From assembly GCA_021648725.1 (NCBI GenBank), contig JAKISF010000018.1:1-64000 (forward strand): DNA of 64,000 nucleotides. The letters are read 5' to 3'. A program made the translations under genes and the position numbers. This DNA comes from Bacteroidales bacterium (GTDB lineage: Bacteria; Bacteroidota; Bacteroidia; Bacteroidales; JAADGE01). The notes below the pieces were generated by a model. It did not search any database. It was not told where the DNA came from and was given only the letters and a program-made list of their open reading frames with translations. Below, piece after piece: positions 48,952 through 59,441 of the stretch (position 1 is the first letter of the stretch; every line of letters begins with the position of its first letter).

Positions 48952-50746
48952 GTTTTGATAAATTATATGAAATAATAAACCCTAAGGCTATTGATAGTGC
49001 AACAAATGAAAATCCTGCAATATATTCTGCAAAAATAATTTTACCGATTCCGAATAAGGCTGACATTACCATTAAACTGCCTGCAAACCAATTGAAAAAC
49101 ATTCTTCCGAATCCGGTATCACTTTTTACTTCAGGCATTTCAACCGATATTTTACGCCAACCTCTTCCTCCCGGATGTACTTTTTTATAGAATGATTTTA
49201 ATTTTGATTTTTTCTCAGGTTTTGTTAAGAAAGTAACCGATAACCATACAATCGTTGACCATATAACAATAATAATTAAACTAATTTCAAAGTCTTTTTG
49301 AATCACATCCAAATCAAATCCGAAAGTTAAGACAGGATATATAATATAAGGTGCAATCATAGCAGAAATTTCAGACCAAGCATTAATTCGCCACCAAAAC
49401 CACCTTAACAATAAAACTAAACCGATGCCGGCACTCATTACAATCACAAATTTCCATGCATCACTGATTCTGTCAAACTGTGTCGTAATAATTAATGAAA
49501 AAGCCATTAATATAAAAGTTGTTATTCTGGATATTTTAATATACTTTTTTTCACCTGCATCTTTATTTATAAACGGTTTATACAAATCATTAACTATATA
49601 AGAAGTTCCCCATACTGTTTGTGATGCAATAGTTGACATATAAGCTGCCAGAAAAGCGGCAAAAAGTAAACCCAACAAGCCTGCAGGTAATAAATCTCTG
49701 ATTAACATAACATAAGACGAACCTTTATCTGCAGCATCCGGATAAAGAATTAATGCGGCAAAAGCTGCGATAATCCAAGGCCAAGGTCGTAAAGCATAAT
49801 GTGCAATTTGAAACCAAAGTGTTGCTAAAACAGAATGCTTTTCATTTTTGGCAGACATCATACGCTGTGCAATATATCCGCCGCCGCCGGGTTCTGCTCC
49901 CGGATACCAACTTGACCACCATTGAACACCGAGATAAGCAACAAATGCTGTTACAGTCATTTTTAATATTCCTGATGCTCCGTCGGATTCAGGAGAACCG
50001 GAAGTTATATCAGGAAAGAAATCAAAGCTCCATTCAGGCAATTTCTCTTTTAAACCTTGAATTCCGCCTACATCAATATGATTAACCGCAAAAACAGCCA
50101 ATATAATACTACCGGTCATTGCAATTATAAATTGAAAACTATCCGTTAATGAAATACCCCATAAGCCGGACAAAGCGGAATATACTGTTGTGAACAACAT
50201 TAATCCTGCAACTGCAATCAGATGAGAACTAAATTCAATTCCGAGAAAAGAAAATTCTTGTGCACCGAAAACAGTAAATTCAGGAAATAAAACTTTTAAT
50301 ATTTTAACCATTGCGAGATTTACCCATGCAATCACAATTGTGTTCATAACAATTCCTATATAAACAGCTCTGAACCCTCTTAAAAAATTTGCAGGTCTGC
50401 CTGAATACCTGATACTGACAAACTCGGCATCGGTCAAAATACCGGAGCGTCTCCATAATCTTGCAAAGAAAAATACAGTTAACATTCCGCCGAACAGCAT
50501 ATTCCACCATAACCAGTTTCCGGCAATACCGTTTTGTGCAACAAGTTCTGTAACAGCCAAAGGTGTATCTGCTGCAAAAGTAGTTGCAACCATACTTGTT
50601 CCGGCTATATACCAAGGCAATTTTCTTCCGCTTAAAAAGAAATCATCCATTCCTTTTCCGGCACGTTTTGACATCAATAGGCCAATTCCTAAACTAATTA
50701 TAAAATATACTCCTATAATTAACCAATCAACTATTACCAGGTTCAT
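48935..50746 (-). CDS. Sodium:solute symporter family transporter
   Basis: A 603-aa inner-membrane protein of the SSS family with about 14 hydrophobic segments, including the Na+-site region GKGMDDFFLSGRKLPWYIAG (first part FFLSGRKLPW) and FAADTPLAVTELVAQNG. The long C-terminal tail and WWSSWYPGAEPGGGGYIAQR (seen as SSWYPGAEPGGGG) place it among Bacteroidota SSS proteins of unknown substrate. It is upstream of and overlaps the glycosyltransferase gene by 17 nt. Confidence 0.85.
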   Translation of the reverse strand: MNLVIVDWLIIGVYFIISLGIGLLMSKRAGKGMDDFFLSGRKLPWYIAGTSMVATTFAADTPLAVTELVAQNGIAGNWLWWNMLFGGMLTVFFFARLWRRSGILTDAEFVSIRYSGRPANFLRGFRAVYIGIVMNTIVIAWVNLAMVKILKVLFPEFTVFGAQEFSFLGIEFSSHLIAVAGLMLFTTVYSALSGLWGISLTDSFQFIIAMTGSIILAVFAVNHIDVGGIQGLKEKLPEWSFDFFPDITSGSPESDGASGILKMTVTAFVAYLGVQWWSSWYPGAEPGGGGYIAQRMMSAKNEKHSVLATLWFQIAHYALRPWPWIIAAFAALILYPDAADKGSSYVMLIRDLLPAGLLGLLFAAFLAAYMSTIASQTVWGTSYIVNDLYKPFINKDAGEKKYIKISRITTFILMAFSLIITTQFDRISDAWKFVIVMSAGIGLVLLLRWFWWRINAWSEISAMIAPYIIYPVLTFGFDLDVIQKDFEISLIIIVIWSTIVWLSVTFLTKPEKKSKLKSFYKKVHPGGRGWRKISVEMPEVKSDTGFGRMFFNWFAGSLMVMSALFGIGKIIFAEYIAGFSFVALSIALGFIISYNLSKLESEE

Positions 50747-50874
50747 CTTTTGTTTATTTTTTTAGTAAGAAATAATTTCAACAAAACTAATAATTTTAAA
50801 ATAATAACAATAAAGCTTTTTTAAACATAAAAACTTAAAACATGTTAAAAAACATTGAGATTTAGATTTCTTTA

Positions 50875-50882
50875 TATATTTG
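50875..50882 (+). promoter_or_regulatory. -7 box of fabI
   Basis: TATATTTG lies 27 nt before the fabI ATG; a TTG at 50855-50857 is a possible -33 element with a short 17-nt spacer. Confidence 0.5.
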
Positions 50883-50909
50883 CAATGTAATATTAAACAG
50901 AAATAAATT

Positions 50910-51755
50910 ATGTATAACTTATTAAAAGGAAAGAAAGGAATAATATTCGGTGCACTGAATGACAAGTCATTAGCATGGAAAGTTGCAGAACGTGCTTATG
51001 AAGAAGGTGCAGAATTCGTACTTACAAATACACCCGTTTCAATGCGTTTCGGTAAAATTAATGAATTAGCCGAAAAATGTAATTCTATTGTCGTTCCGGC
51101 TGATGCTACAAATGTTGAAGATATAGAGAACTTGATTGATAAAACTATGGAGCATTTCGGAGGTAAAATAGATTTTATTTTGCATTCTGTTGCAATGTCT
51201 ATGAATGTAAGGAAGGGCAGAAAATATGATAATCTTAATTACAATTATTTGAATAAAACGTTAGACATTTCTGCAATTTCTTTTCATAAATTATTGCAAG
51301 TTGCAAAAAAAAAAGATGCAATAAATGAATGGGGGTCAGTAGTTGCATTATCTTATGTTGCTGCACAAAAAACCTTATACGGCTACAATGATATGGCAGA
51401 TGCAAAGTCAATGTTGGAATCCATTGCCAGAAGTTTCGGATACATCTATGGTCGAGAGAAAAAAATCAGAGTAAACACAATCTCACAATCTCCTACCATG
51501 ACAACTGCCGGAAGCGGAGTTAAAGGAATTGACGGTTTGCTTGATTTCACAGAGCGCATGTCTCCTCTTGGAAATGCAACTGCCGACGAATTTGCTGATT
51601 TCTGTATAACTCTATTTTCTGATTTAACCAAAAAGATTACCATGCAGAATTTATTTCATGACGGAGGTTTCTCTAGTATGGGAATGAGTTTAAAAGCTAT
51701 GACAATGTATAATCAAGCTTTGGATAACCCAATAGATATCGAAAGTCTTGAATAG
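50910..51755 (+). CDS. fabI: Enoyl-[acyl-carrier-protein] reductase FabI
   Basis: Catalyses the last reduction in fatty-acid elongation. The 281-aa SDR-family protein has the FabI-type cofactor loop IIFGALNDKSLAWKVAE, DFILHSVAMS and the catalytic Tyr-x6-Lys pair in YNDMADAKSMLES, preceded by YVAAQKTLYG. C-terminal FHDGGFSSMGM. It is the target class of triclosan-type inhibitors. Single gene, terminator at 51781. Confidence 0.95.
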   Translation: MYNLLKGKKGIIFGALNDKSLAWKVAERAYEEGAEFVLTNTPVSMRFGKINELAEKCNSIVVPADATNVEDIENLIDKTMEHFGGKIDFILHSVAMSMNVRKGRKYDNLNYNYLNKTLDISAISFHKLLQVAKKKDAINEWGSVVALSYVAAQKTLYGYNDMADAKSMLESIARSFGYIYGREKKIRVNTISQSPTMTTAGSGVKGIDGLLDFTERMSPLGNATADEFADFCITLFSDLTKKITMQNLFHDGGFSSMGMSLKAMTMYNQALDNPIDIESLE

Positions 51756-51780
51756 GAAATTTCATAAAGTTTAAAAAAGC

Positions 51781-51812
51781 AAAACTCGAAACAAATTGTT
51801 TCGAGTTTTTTT
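51781..51812. terminator. Bidirectional terminator between fabI and tRNA-Ser
   Basis: A 12-bp perfect stem (AAAACTCGAAAC with GTTTCGAGTTTT) and AAATT loop, followed by T on the plus strand and by T (A run) on the minus strand; ends fabI and the convergent tRNA-Ser. Confidence 0.88.
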
Positions 51813-51902
<90 letters not shown>

Positions 51903-52111
51903 GAAAGCGGCTGCAAATATATAAACTATCTTTAAAAACAAACAAAAATATTTATTTTTTTTAAATAAGTTTTATAACATTGATAATTAACGACTAACAC
52001 ATTTGCCTTGGCATAGCGCTGATTATGAGCATGTTATTTGGCAAGCCTTGTAAACACAAGGATAGCGAGAATATTTTTTTTGTCTTTTTTATGAAAAAAC
52101 ATTGCTCAAAA

Positions 52112-52142
52112 TTTGCTATATAGTAGAATTAGTCTATATTTG
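52112..52142 (+). promoter_or_regulatory. hup promoter
   Basis: TTTG (52112-52115), exactly 19 nt, then TATATTTG (52135-52142): a textbook Bacteroidota promoter, with the start about 35 nt before the hup ATG. Confidence 0.8.
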
Positions 52143-52183
52143 CATACGAATTAATATTATCTAATCACTAAAAAATTATTTTT

Positions 52184-52456
52184 ATGAACAAAGCAGAATT
52201 AATTGATGCAATGGCATCAGGTTCAGGATTAACTAAAGCTGACTCAAGAAGAGCTTTAGATTCATTTATTGAAGCAACGGAAGGAGCATTAAAAAAAGGC
52301 GAAAGAGTAGCACTCGTTGGTTTCGGTTCTTTTGCAGTAAACAAAAGAGAAGCAAGAAAAGGAAGAAATCCTCAAACAGGTAAAGAAATTAACATCCCGG
52401 CTAAAAAAGTTGTAAAATTTAAAGCAGGTTCTGATTTAAGCAGAAAAGTTAATTAA
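52184..52456 (+). CDS. hup: HU-family DNA-binding protein
   Basis: A 90-aa histone-like protein that bends DNA and organises the nucleoid. It starts MNKAELIDAMASGSGLTKAD, contains VALVGFGSFAVNKREARKGR (core GFGSFAV) and NPQTGKEINIPAKKVVKFK, the DNA-binding arm with its Pro. Length is standard. Monocistronic: own promoter and terminator. IHF-like variants are similar, but the sequence fits HU. Confidence 0.95.
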   Translation: MNKAELIDAMASGSGLTKADSRRALDSFIEATEGALKKGERVALVGFGSFAVNKREARKGRNPQTGKEINIPAKKVVKFKAGSDLSRKVN

Positions 52457-52479
52457 GCAACTATTTGCAACCTAATTTT

Positions 52480-52508
52480 AAAAGGAACACAATGTGTTCC
52501 TTTTTTTT
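52480..52508 (+). terminator. Terminator after hup
   Basis: A near-perfect palindrome of about 12-bp arms around 52492 followed by eight T. Confidence 0.88.
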
Positions 52509-52535
52509 ATTTTCAAAAAACAAATATTTCTTTCC

Positions 52536-52543
52536 TATATTTG
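52536..52543 (+). promoter_or_regulatory. -7 box upstream of the TrmH-family gene
   Basis: TATATTTG lies 30 nt before the ATG; no clear -33 element. Confidence 0.45.
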
Positions 52544-52573
52544 TAAATTCAAAATTATTACTTTTAATATGTA

Positions 52574-53245
52574 ATGAGAAAAAAAATAATTACACATTTG
52601 AGTCAACTCATTACTCAAGAACGATTTACATTATTTAACAAAATTGTTAAAGACCGAACTCGTTATATTACAGTTGTACTTGAAGACATCTTTCAGCCGC
52701 ATAATGCCAGTGCGGTATTGCGTTCTTGTGACTGTTTCGGTGTTCAAGATGTTCATATAATTGAAAATGAAAATGAATATAATGTAAACCCGCTGGTTGC
52801 TTTGGGTTCTTCAAAATGGTTAAATTTATTTAAGTATAACGAAAATGAAAATAATACTTTAAACACAATTAATAAACTTAAAGAAAAAGGATACAGAATT
52901 ATTGCCACAACACCTCATACAAAAGATGTAAATTTAGAAAGTTTTGATATAACAAAAGGGAAATTTGCTTTGATGTTCGGTTCTGAACAGCCGGGTTTAA
53001 GTAAAATTGCGCTAAATAATGCTGATGAATTCTTAAAAATACCTATGTACGGTTTTACGGAAAGTTTTAATATTTCCGTTTCGGCAGCAATAATTTTAAA
53101 TTCTTTAACTTCAAAAATAAGACATTCAAAAATTAATTATCAACTTTCTGAAAAAGAGCAAGACGAAATAATTCTTGAATGGTTAAAGCGAAGTATAAAA
53201 AAATCAGATATGATTGTAACAGATTTTCTTTCAAAAACACAGTAA
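52574..53245 (+). CDS. TrmH/SpoU-family tRNA/rRNA 2'-O-methyltransferase
   Basis: A 223-aa SPOUT methyltransferase, with motif 1 in EDIFQPHNASAVLRSCDCFG, motif 2 in FALMFGSEQPGLSKIAL and motif 3 in IPMYGFTESFNISVSAAIIL (final part SFNISVSAA). The size and N-terminal RFTLFNKIVKDRTRYITVVL suggest the TrmH subgroup that makes Gm18 in tRNA, though the target cannot be fixed by eye. The aminotransferase gene starts 1 nt after its stop, so they share a transcript. Confidence 0.88.
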   Translation: MRKKIITHLSQLITQERFTLFNKIVKDRTRYITVVLEDIFQPHNASAVLRSCDCFGVQDVHIIENENEYNVNPLVALGSSKWLNLFKYNENENNTLNTINKLKEKGYRIIATTPHTKDVNLESFDITKGKFALMFGSEQPGLSKIALNNADEFLKIPMYGFTESFNISVSAAIILNSLTSKIRHSKINYQLSEKEQDEIILEWLKRSIKKSDMIVTDFLSKTQ

Positions 53246-53246
53246 A

Positions 53247-54434
53247 ATGATTTCTCAAAGACAATTATTCTTTCAACATGTAGGGCAAACATCAGGTTCG
53301 CCTCTTGCTCTCGAGATTGAGAAAGCTGAAGGAATTTATATGTATGACAAAAACGGAAAAAAATATATTGATTTAGTTTCCGGAGTTTCGGTAAATAACG
53401 TAGGACACAGACATCCAAAAGTTGTACAAGCCGTTAAAAACCAAATAGATAAATACATGCACCTTATGGTTTACGGTGAATATATTCAAAGCCCTCAGGT
53501 TAAATATGCAAAATTACTTACTGATAATCTCCCTGAAAATTTGAATTCGGTATATTTTGTAAATTCAGGCAGCGAAGCAATTGAAGGTGCTATGAAACTT
53601 GCTAAACGATATACCGGGAATGCTGAAATTATTGCTTTCAAAAATGCTTATCACGGCAGTACACACGGAGCCTTAAGCTTGATGAATAATGAAAGTTTAA
53701 CACAAGCATTCAGACCGCTGGTTCCGGCAATATCTTTTCTTGATTTTAATGATGTTGTTCAACTAAATAAAATTACAAAGAAAACGGCAGCCGTTATTAT
53801 TGAAGCAATACAAGCAGAGGGCGGAATAATTCCCGCCGATAAAGCTTTTATGACTGAATTAAGAAAAAGATGTACCGAAACCGATACTTTATTAATTATT
53901 GATGAAATTCAAACAGGATTCGGAAGAACAGGGAAACTTTTTGCCTTTGAACATTATGAAATTGTTCCGGACATAATTGCAACGGCAAAAGGAATGGGCG
54001 GCGGAATGCCGATTGGTGCTTTCATTGCAAATAAAGATGTTATGAACACTCTAACATATAATCCGATGCTCGGGCATATTACTACTTTCGGCGGACATCC
54101 GGTTTCTGCTGCCGGTGCTTTAGCAAGTTTAGAAATTATTCTTGACGAAAATTTAGCAGAAGAAGCAAGCAGAAAAGGTAAAATTTATATTGATGCTTTA
54201 AAAAATAATCCGAAAATCAAATCAGTAAGAGGCAAAGGGTTATTTTTGGCTTTTGAGTTAGAAGGTTCCGAAACTGTTGAAAAAGTAATTAATAAAGGTG
54301 TTGAACTCGGTTTTATAAGCGATCCCTTTTTATTTGATAATAAGCGATTTCGTATTGCTCCTCCGTTAACTATTACCGATGATGAAATTTCAGAATCTGT
54401 TGAATTAGTGATAAAAGCTTTGAACTGTATTTAA
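53247..54434 (+). CDS. Class III aminotransferase
   Basis: A 395-aa PLP enzyme of the acetylornithine/GABA/ornithine aminotransferase class. Motifs: FVNSGSEAIEGAMKLAKRYT, AYHGSTHGALS, IDEIQTGFGRTGKLFAFEH (Asp-x2-Gln PLP contact), and the PLP lysine in ATAKGMGGGMPIGAFIA. The arg cluster is not nearby, so acetylornithine transamination is unproven; it could act on other omega-amino donors. Co-transcribed with the TrmH-family gene. Confidence 0.85.
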   Translation: MISQRQLFFQHVGQTSGSPLALEIEKAEGIYMYDKNGKKYIDLVSGVSVNNVGHRHPKVVQAVKNQIDKYMHLMVYGEYIQSPQVKYAKLLTDNLPENLNSVYFVNSGSEAIEGAMKLAKRYTGNAEIIAFKNAYHGSTHGALSLMNNESLTQAFRPLVPAISFLDFNDVVQLNKITKKTAAVIIEAIQAEGGIIPADKAFMTELRKRCTETDTLLIIDEIQTGFGRTGKLFAFEHYEIVPDIIATAKGMGGGMPIGAFIANKDVMNTLTYNPMLGHITTFGGHPVSAAGALASLEIILDENLAEEASRKGKIYIDALKNNPKIKSVRGKGLFLAFELEGSETVEKVINKGVELGFISDPFLFDNKRFRIAPPLTITDDEISESVELVIKALNCI

Positions 54435-54458
54435 TTTTACAATATCTTCTTAAAATAT

Positions 54459-54490
54459 AAAAAACCGATCTTTTTCAAGACCGGTTTTTT
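54459..54490. terminator. Terminator between convergent aminotransferase and fusA
   Basis: A 13-position stem with one mismatch (54459-54472 with 54477-54490), TTTC loop, A run on one side and six T on the other; usable in both directions. Confidence 0.85.
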
Positions 54491-54496
54491 ATTTGT

Positions 54497-56563
54497 TTAA
54501 TTTTCCTTTTCCTCTTGCTTTTTCATATAATCTTCTTGAACTGCCTTAGGAAGCGGCTCATATTGGTAAAATTCCATAGAATAATTTGCTCGCCCGCTTG
54601 TTATATTTCTTAATGTAGTTGCATATCCGAACATTTCCATTAAAGGAACATAACCGCTGAGTTTTTGCGAACCTTTTCTGAAACGTCTCATTACATCAAT
54701 TTTTCCTCTTCTCTTGTTTAAATCTCCGACAACATTTCCTATATAATCATCGGGTGTTGTAATTTCAATTTTCATAACAGGTTCTAATAAAATAGGTCTT
54801 GCTTTAGCAAATGCTTGTTTAAACAAAACAGAAGCACAAGTTTGAAATGCTCTGTCAGACGAATCAACTGCATGATGACCGCCGTCAAGAAGCACGGCTT
54901 TAATATCAACAATCGGGAATTTAGCCAATATACCTTCTGCCATAGTTTTTTGAAGACCTTTACTTACCGAAGGAATAAATTCTCGGGGAATAGCACCTCC
55001 TTTAATTAAATCTACAAATTCATATCCGCTTCCTTTATTCGGTTCAAATCTGATAACTGCTTCTGCAAATTCACCTTTACCTCCTGATTGTTTAGAATGC
55101 CGATATTTATGTTCAATTGCCGTTGAAATAGTTTCTCGTAATGCAACCGCAGGTTCTCCGACTTCAACATCAACTTTAAATTCATCCTTTAACCTGTCAA
55201 TAATTATTTCTAAATGTAATTCTCCCATTCCGGCAACAATAGTCTCCTCTGTTTCGTTATTATACCTTGCATGAAATGAAGGGTCTTCGTTTGAAAGTTT
55301 TGCCAATCCTTCTCCGAGTTTTTTCCTTTCATTTTTATTAGCGGCATTTATCTTCATTTCAATAACCGAAGGCGGAATATGAATATTTTCTAATAAAATT
55401 TTATCATTAACATCACATAATGTATCACCTGTCTTTGTTGTTTTCATTCCTATTAAAGCAACTATTTCACCGGCACCGGCAACAGAAATCTCCTCTCTTT
55501 CTTTTGCGCGAATTTTATAAATGCGACCGACTCTTTCTTTTTTTCCTTTGGTTGAATTCAATAAAGGCATTCCGCTTTTTATCTCACCTGAGAATATTCT
55601 GATAAAAGTTTGTTGACCTACATAAGGATCGTTTATTAATTTGAATGCTAAGCCGGAAAAAGGTTCTTTACAAGAAGGGTTTCTTGTATGAGTTTTCTCG
55701 GGGTCATCTACATCTGTTCCCACAACAGCTCCGACATCAATCGGAGAAGGAATATAATCAACAACTGCATCTAATAATAATTCGACACCTTTATTTTTAT
55801 ATGCAGCTCCGGTAAAAACAGGAGTTATCATAAGCTTTAAGGTTGCTTCTCGTGCAACACTCTTCAATAACTCATAAGGGATTTCCTTTTCATCAAGAAA
55901 AAGTTCCATTATTTCATCATTAAAATCAGAAATTTTCTCTATTAAAAATTCTCTTGCTTTATCTGTTTCCGCTTTGTATTGTTCAGGAACTTCAATTTCA
56001 GTTCTTTCATTTTCTCCGAATGTATATGCTTTATTCTTAATTACATCAATTAAGCCCGTAAAGTCCTCTTCCGAACCCATAGGTAGTTGAAAAGGAACAG
56101 CGTTTGCATCTAAATATTCATTCATTTGAGAAACAACGGCACCAAAATCAGCACCTGTTCTGTCCATTTTATTCACAAATGCTATTCTCGGAACTCGGTA
56201 TCTGTCAGCTTGATTCCAAACAGTTTCACTTTGAGGTTCAACCCCTCCGACAGCACAAAATAATGCAACCATACCGTCAATTACACGAAGTGAACGTTCA
56301 ACTTCTATAGTAAAATCAACGTGCCCGGGAGTATCAATAATATTTATTTGAGAATCTTGCCAATTACAAGAAATTGCAGCAGAGGCAATCGTAATTCCTC
56401 TTTCTTGTTCTTGTTTCATGAAATCCATGGTAGCTTCACCATCGTGAACTTCTCCTACTTTACGAGTTACACCTGTGTAAAATAATATTCTCTCTGTTAC
56501 TGTTGTTTTTCCTGCATCAATATGAGCAGCAATACCAATGTTTCTTAATTTTTGAAGTTTCAT
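54497..56563 (-). CDS. fusA: Elongation factor G
   Basis: Translocation GTPase of the ribosome. The 688-aa protein has G1 in [17 protein letters not shown], switch I region with [20 protein letters not shown] (central EATMDFM), G3 in [10 protein letters not shown]4 in [12 protein letters not shown] and domains III-V through the C-terminal [14 protein letters not shown]. It stands outside an str operon (no rpsL, rpsG or tuf), so this may be a second EF-G copy, as many Bacteroidota have; I cannot tell from this window alone. Confidence 0.92.
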   Translation of the reverse strand: MKLQKLRNIGIAAHIDAGKTTVTERILFYTGVTRKVGEVHDGEATMDFMKQEQERGITIASAAISCNWQDSQINIIDTPGHVDFTIEVERSLRVIDGMVALFCAVGGVEPQSETVWNQADRYRVPRIAFVNKMDRTGADFGAVVSQMNEYLDANAVPFQLPMGSEEDFTGLIDVIKNKAYTFGENERTEIEVPEQYKAETDKAREFLIEKISDFNDEIMELFLDEKEIPYELLKSVAREATLKLMITPVFTGAAYKNKGVELLLDAVVDYIPSPIDVGAVVGTDVDDPEKTHTRNPSCKEPFSGLAFKLINDPYVGQQTFIRIFSGEIKSGMPLLNSTKGKKERVGRIYKIRAKEREEISVAGAGEIVALIGMKTTKTGDTLCDVNDKILLENIHIPPSVIEMKINAANKNERKKLGEGLAKLSNEDPSFHARYNNETEETIVAGMGELHLEIIIDRLKDEFKVDVEVGEPAVALRETISTAIEHKYRHSKQSGGKGEFAEAVIRFEPNKGSGYEFVDLIKGGAIPREFIPSVSKGLQKTMAEGILAKFPIVDIKAVLLDGGHHAVDSSDRAFQTCASVLFKQAFAKARPILLEPVMKIEITTPDDYIGNVVGDLNKRRGKIDVMRRFRKGSQKLSGYVPLMEMFGYATTLRNITSGRANYSMEFYQYEPLPKAVQEDYMKKQEEKEN

Positions 56564-56746
56564 TATTTATATAATATTCATTAAATTATTTGTATGTTTT
56601 TTAACATCCTTGATTAAAAAGTTCGCAAAGGAAAGACTTTTTTTTAAATATACATATTATTGTAAATGTTTTTTTAATATTAACTTGATTAATGATTAAT
56701 TAATAATTTGTTAATAAGAATAATTTTAAACAACACAAATCATTTG

Positions 56747-56754
56747 TAATTTTG
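56747..56754 (+). promoter_or_regulatory. -7 box of the barrel protein gene
   Basis: TAATTTTG fits TAnnTTTG, 31 nt before the ATG at 56786. A TTTT at the -33 distance is only a weak partner. Confidence 0.4.
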
Positions 56755-56785
56755 TATTCCGAATTTAAGATAAAAATATTCGGTT

Positions 56786-57865
56786 ATGAAATTAACAAAT
56801 GAGAAGTTCTTGACGGTAATTTTATTTATTCTTTTCGGGTTTACTTCTTTATTTTCACAAAATGACACTTCTAAAATTGAAAGTTTTATAAAAAAAACTG
56901 AAATTTCAGGTCAATGGTTTCTGGCAAATCAATATAACATAACTGATAACCTTGATAAGTTTTATTTAAGACGGGGGTATTTAACAATTAGGTCAGAATT
57001 AAATCCTAATATTTCTGTAAGATATACACAAGATATTACATTAGACAGAGAGGGTTCAGATGCCGGAAATGTTGAAATAAGAATGAAGTATTTATATATG
57101 CAAGTAAAGCCTTTTGATAAGGGTTTTATGAAAAATTCTTATGCTGAATTTGGGTTAGTGCCTCGACCTTGGTTAGAATTTGAGCAAAGAATAAATGTTT
57201 ACAGGTCGCAAGGCAGAATGTATATTGAAAAATCGGGAATAATTAATTCGGCAGATTTTGGAATTTTTTGCAGCGGTTTAATAGGAAAAAAACTTGACAA
57301 CAACATTACGGGAAAACATAATGCGGGAAAATACGGAAGTTATTCTTTCGGGGTTTTTAACGGTGCAGGGTATCACGATAATGAATTAAATTCAAATAAA
57401 ACAGTTGAAGCAAGAATTTCTTACAGACCTTTACCCGATTTTATGCCGGGTTTGCAATTTACATACGGGACTTCTTTCGGGAAAGCAAATATTGATGAAA
57501 ATCCGCCGGATTTTAGTATGCATTTGTTTTTTGTTTCTTCCGAAAGTAAATATTTAACTTTAACGGGGCAATATTACATCGGCAACGGAGATACATACGG
57601 AATATATTATTTTAACGGAAATCCTAATTTGAATAAAGGATTTTCTTTCTTCGGTGAAGTTTTTGTTCCGAAAACACCTTTTTCTTTTTTCGGAAGATAT
57701 GATGATTTTACTTCTGAGCAAAGCCCTATTTATTCTAAAAGCGGATATTTTACCGGAGTAACTTATCGGTTTATGAAAAATAAATTATTTGCTTATTACG
57801 GTCAAGATATTATCGGCGGAGAAAAACAAGATGTAGTTGAGTTGGTTTTAGAGGTTGTTTTTTAA
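56786..57865 (+). CDS. Outer-membrane beta-barrel protein (porin-like)
   Basis: A 359-aa protein with signal peptide (VILFILFGFTSLFSQN) and beta-strand alternation to the end (VVELVLEVVF). The segments YLRRGYLTIRSELNPNISVR and YGIYYFNGNPNLNKGFSFFG resemble phosphate-selective porin O/P-type barrels. Monocistronic; substrate unknown. It converges on the SUI1 gene (4-nt gap). Confidence 0.72.
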   Translation: MKLTNEKFLTVILFILFGFTSLFSQNDTSKIESFIKKTEISGQWFLANQYNITDNLDKFYLRRGYLTIRSELNPNISVRYTQDITLDREGSDAGNVEIRMKYLYMQVKPFDKGFMKNSYAEFGLVPRPWLEFEQRINVYRSQGRMYIEKSGIINSADFGIFCSGLIGKKLDNNITGKHNAGKYGSYSFGVFNGAGYHDNELNSNKTVEARISYRPLPDFMPGLQFTYGTSFGKANIDENPPDFSMHLFFVSSESKYLTLTGQYYIGNGDTYGIYYFNGNPNLNKGFSFFGEVFVPKTPFSFFGRYDDFTSEQSPIYSKSGYFTGVTYRFMKNKLFAYYGQDIIGGEKQDVVELVLEVVF

Positions 57866-57869
57866 AATA

Positions 57870-58199
57870 TTAAACGGAATAATTTAATGAACTTAATATT
57901 TTTGTTACTTTTTCTTTAAAGTTGCCTTGAATAATAATCTCGCCTTCTTTTGCCGAGCCGCCAACTCCGCATTTGGTTTTTAATGTTTTTGCAAGTGCTT
58001 TTAAATCATCTTCGGTTCCGATAAATCCGGTTATTAATGTAACTGTTTTACCTTTACGTTTTTTGCTGTCAAGTTGAACTTTCAATTTTTGCTCTTCGGG
58101 AGAAAGCGTTTCTTGTTCTTCATCGCCTTCGTATTCGTATTCAAAGCCAGGGTTTGTTGAATACATCATTCCGAGCCGGTCTTTCCAATCTTTTGACAT
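57870..58199 (-). CDS. SUI1/YciH-family protein (eIF1-like)
   Basis: A 109-aa protein whose C-terminal half (about 45-109) has the SUI1 fold signature: KKRKGKTVTLITGF, then LKTKCGVGGSAKEGEIIIQG. Bacterial YciH can bind the small ribosomal subunit but its role is unsettled. I start at the ATG at 58199 (MSKDWKDRLGMMYST); 14 extra codons upstream would give an unsuitable hydrophobic leader. It lies 48 nt downstream of a secreted-protein gene on the same strand. Confidence 0.88.
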   Translation of the reverse strand: MSKDWKDRLGMMYSTNPGFEYEYEGDEEQETLSPEEQKLKVQLDSKKRKGKTVTLITGFIGTEDDLKALAKTLKTKCGVGGSAKEGEIIIQGNFKEKVTKILSSLNYSV

Positions 58200-58247
58200 T
58201 GTTTGAAAACTAAAAATTAATAATACAACAGGAAGTATCAAAGAGCG

Positions 58248-59315
58248 TTATTCGGCATCTTCTCCTCGTTTGGCAATTTCATTATTAATAGTTAAAATAG
58301 ATTCTTTGATTGTAGAAATTTGTTCCTCTAAAGCCTTTAATTCATTAGGACTCAAAAATCTCTTTTTTGTTTTTAATTTTATTTTTTTCTTGCTTAAAGT
58401 TGTATTCAAACGAATTTTCTTATTTTTTAAGTCGAAAGTACTCATTTCCTTTAATTCTTCATCGGTAATCTTTAGAAAATCTAATTTATCATCTTCGCTG
58501 AGCAAGGATACGCCTTTCTTTCTGTCTTCTTTTACCTGTTTTAGTTCATCTTTTAATTCTTCATCTTTTGCTTTAAATTGATTTCTTTGAGCTTTATTCA
58601 GACGACCGTCGGCAATAGTCTGATTAACTTTATTCAGTTTATTTTCGGAGATTAGTTTTTCAATTTCTAATTCTTTTACATCGTATAAAGCATTATTTTT
58701 TTTTCCTCCTTCAAATGCTCCGCTGTTAAGTTTGGTTTTCTTTTTTGATATTCTTGCTTCAATGCCGGATATTTTATTTTCCAACATTATTTTTTGATTT
58801 GCTAAGCTTTCTTCTTTCGTTATTATAGGTAAATTGTTCGTATTGTTGTTTGAAGAACTTGAATTAGTGCTTGTGTTGTTGTTTGCAGAGTTCGTATTTG
58901 TGTTTGGTCGGGAATTTTGACCGCAAATTAATCCGTATGAACTTATAATCATACTCTCACTCATCATTCCTCCCGAAGCTTCTACCAATTCTTTAACAGG
59001 AATTTCCATTTTTAAATGTGCAAAATTATTATTATCAAGCCTTACAAACCCTTTAACTTCCCAGCTTTTTTTTCCTCCGTTACATTCTTTTACACCTGCT
59101 ACATCAATATCTTTAACAGGCAATGAAGGGACGGAAATAGATACATCTCCGTTATTGTTAGTGATGCCCGACCCAAGTTTATTCCCGCCTATTGAAACGG
59201 TAACGGTATGCCCGGAAACGCCTTTGCCGTTATATGTTATTTTCAGGCTAATGTTTTCAGAAAAACTTGACAAACTCATTGTCAATATGAAAAGAAAGAA
59301 TATAGTTTTTTTCAT
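58248..59315 (-). CDS. Secreted protein with N-terminal beta domain and coiled coil
   Basis: A 355-aa protein with a signal peptide (FFLFILTMSLSSFSENISL). Residues about 20-115 look like a carboxypeptidase-regulatory or Ig-like beta domain (VTVSIGGNKLGSGITNNNGD). A low-complexity Asn/Ser linker (about 135-165) follows, then a strongly charged helical coiled-coil region to the end. I chose the ATG at 59315 to begin directly at the signal peptide. No family name recognised; structural role is plausible. It precedes the SUI1 gene. Confidence 0.7.
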   Translation of the reverse strand: MKKTIFFLFILTMSLSSFSENISLKITYNGKGVSGHTVTVSIGGNKLGSGITNNNGDVSISVPSLPVKDIDVAGVKECNGGKKSWEVKGFVRLDNNNFAHLKMEIPVKELVEASGGMMSESMIISSYGLICGQNSRPNTNTNSANNNTSTNSSSSNNNTNNLPIITKEESLANQKIMLENKISGIEARISKKKTKLNSGAFEGGKKNNALYDVKELEIEKLISENKLNKVNQTIADGRLNKAQRNQFKAKDEELKDELKQVKEDRKKGVSLLSEDDKLDFLKITDEELKEMSTFDLKNKKIRLNTTLSKKKIKLKTKKRFLSPNELKALEEQISTIKESILTINNEIAKRGEDAE

Positions 59316-59441
59316 TTTTTTATATTTTTTGTTTATGCGTTGCAATAATGATGCCTGTATTTTAATTCATTTTGTCGTAAATAATGTTGGAACCCGGTTA
59401 AAAAATATGTAACCTGAATTTGGTTGAACAATATGGGTGTT

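Noticed and set aside
51960-52080. Possible small RNA upstream of hup (CCTTG/CAAGG hairpin followed by T run)
   Set aside because: The hairpin is short and no promoter was found before it; not enough to call an RNA gene.
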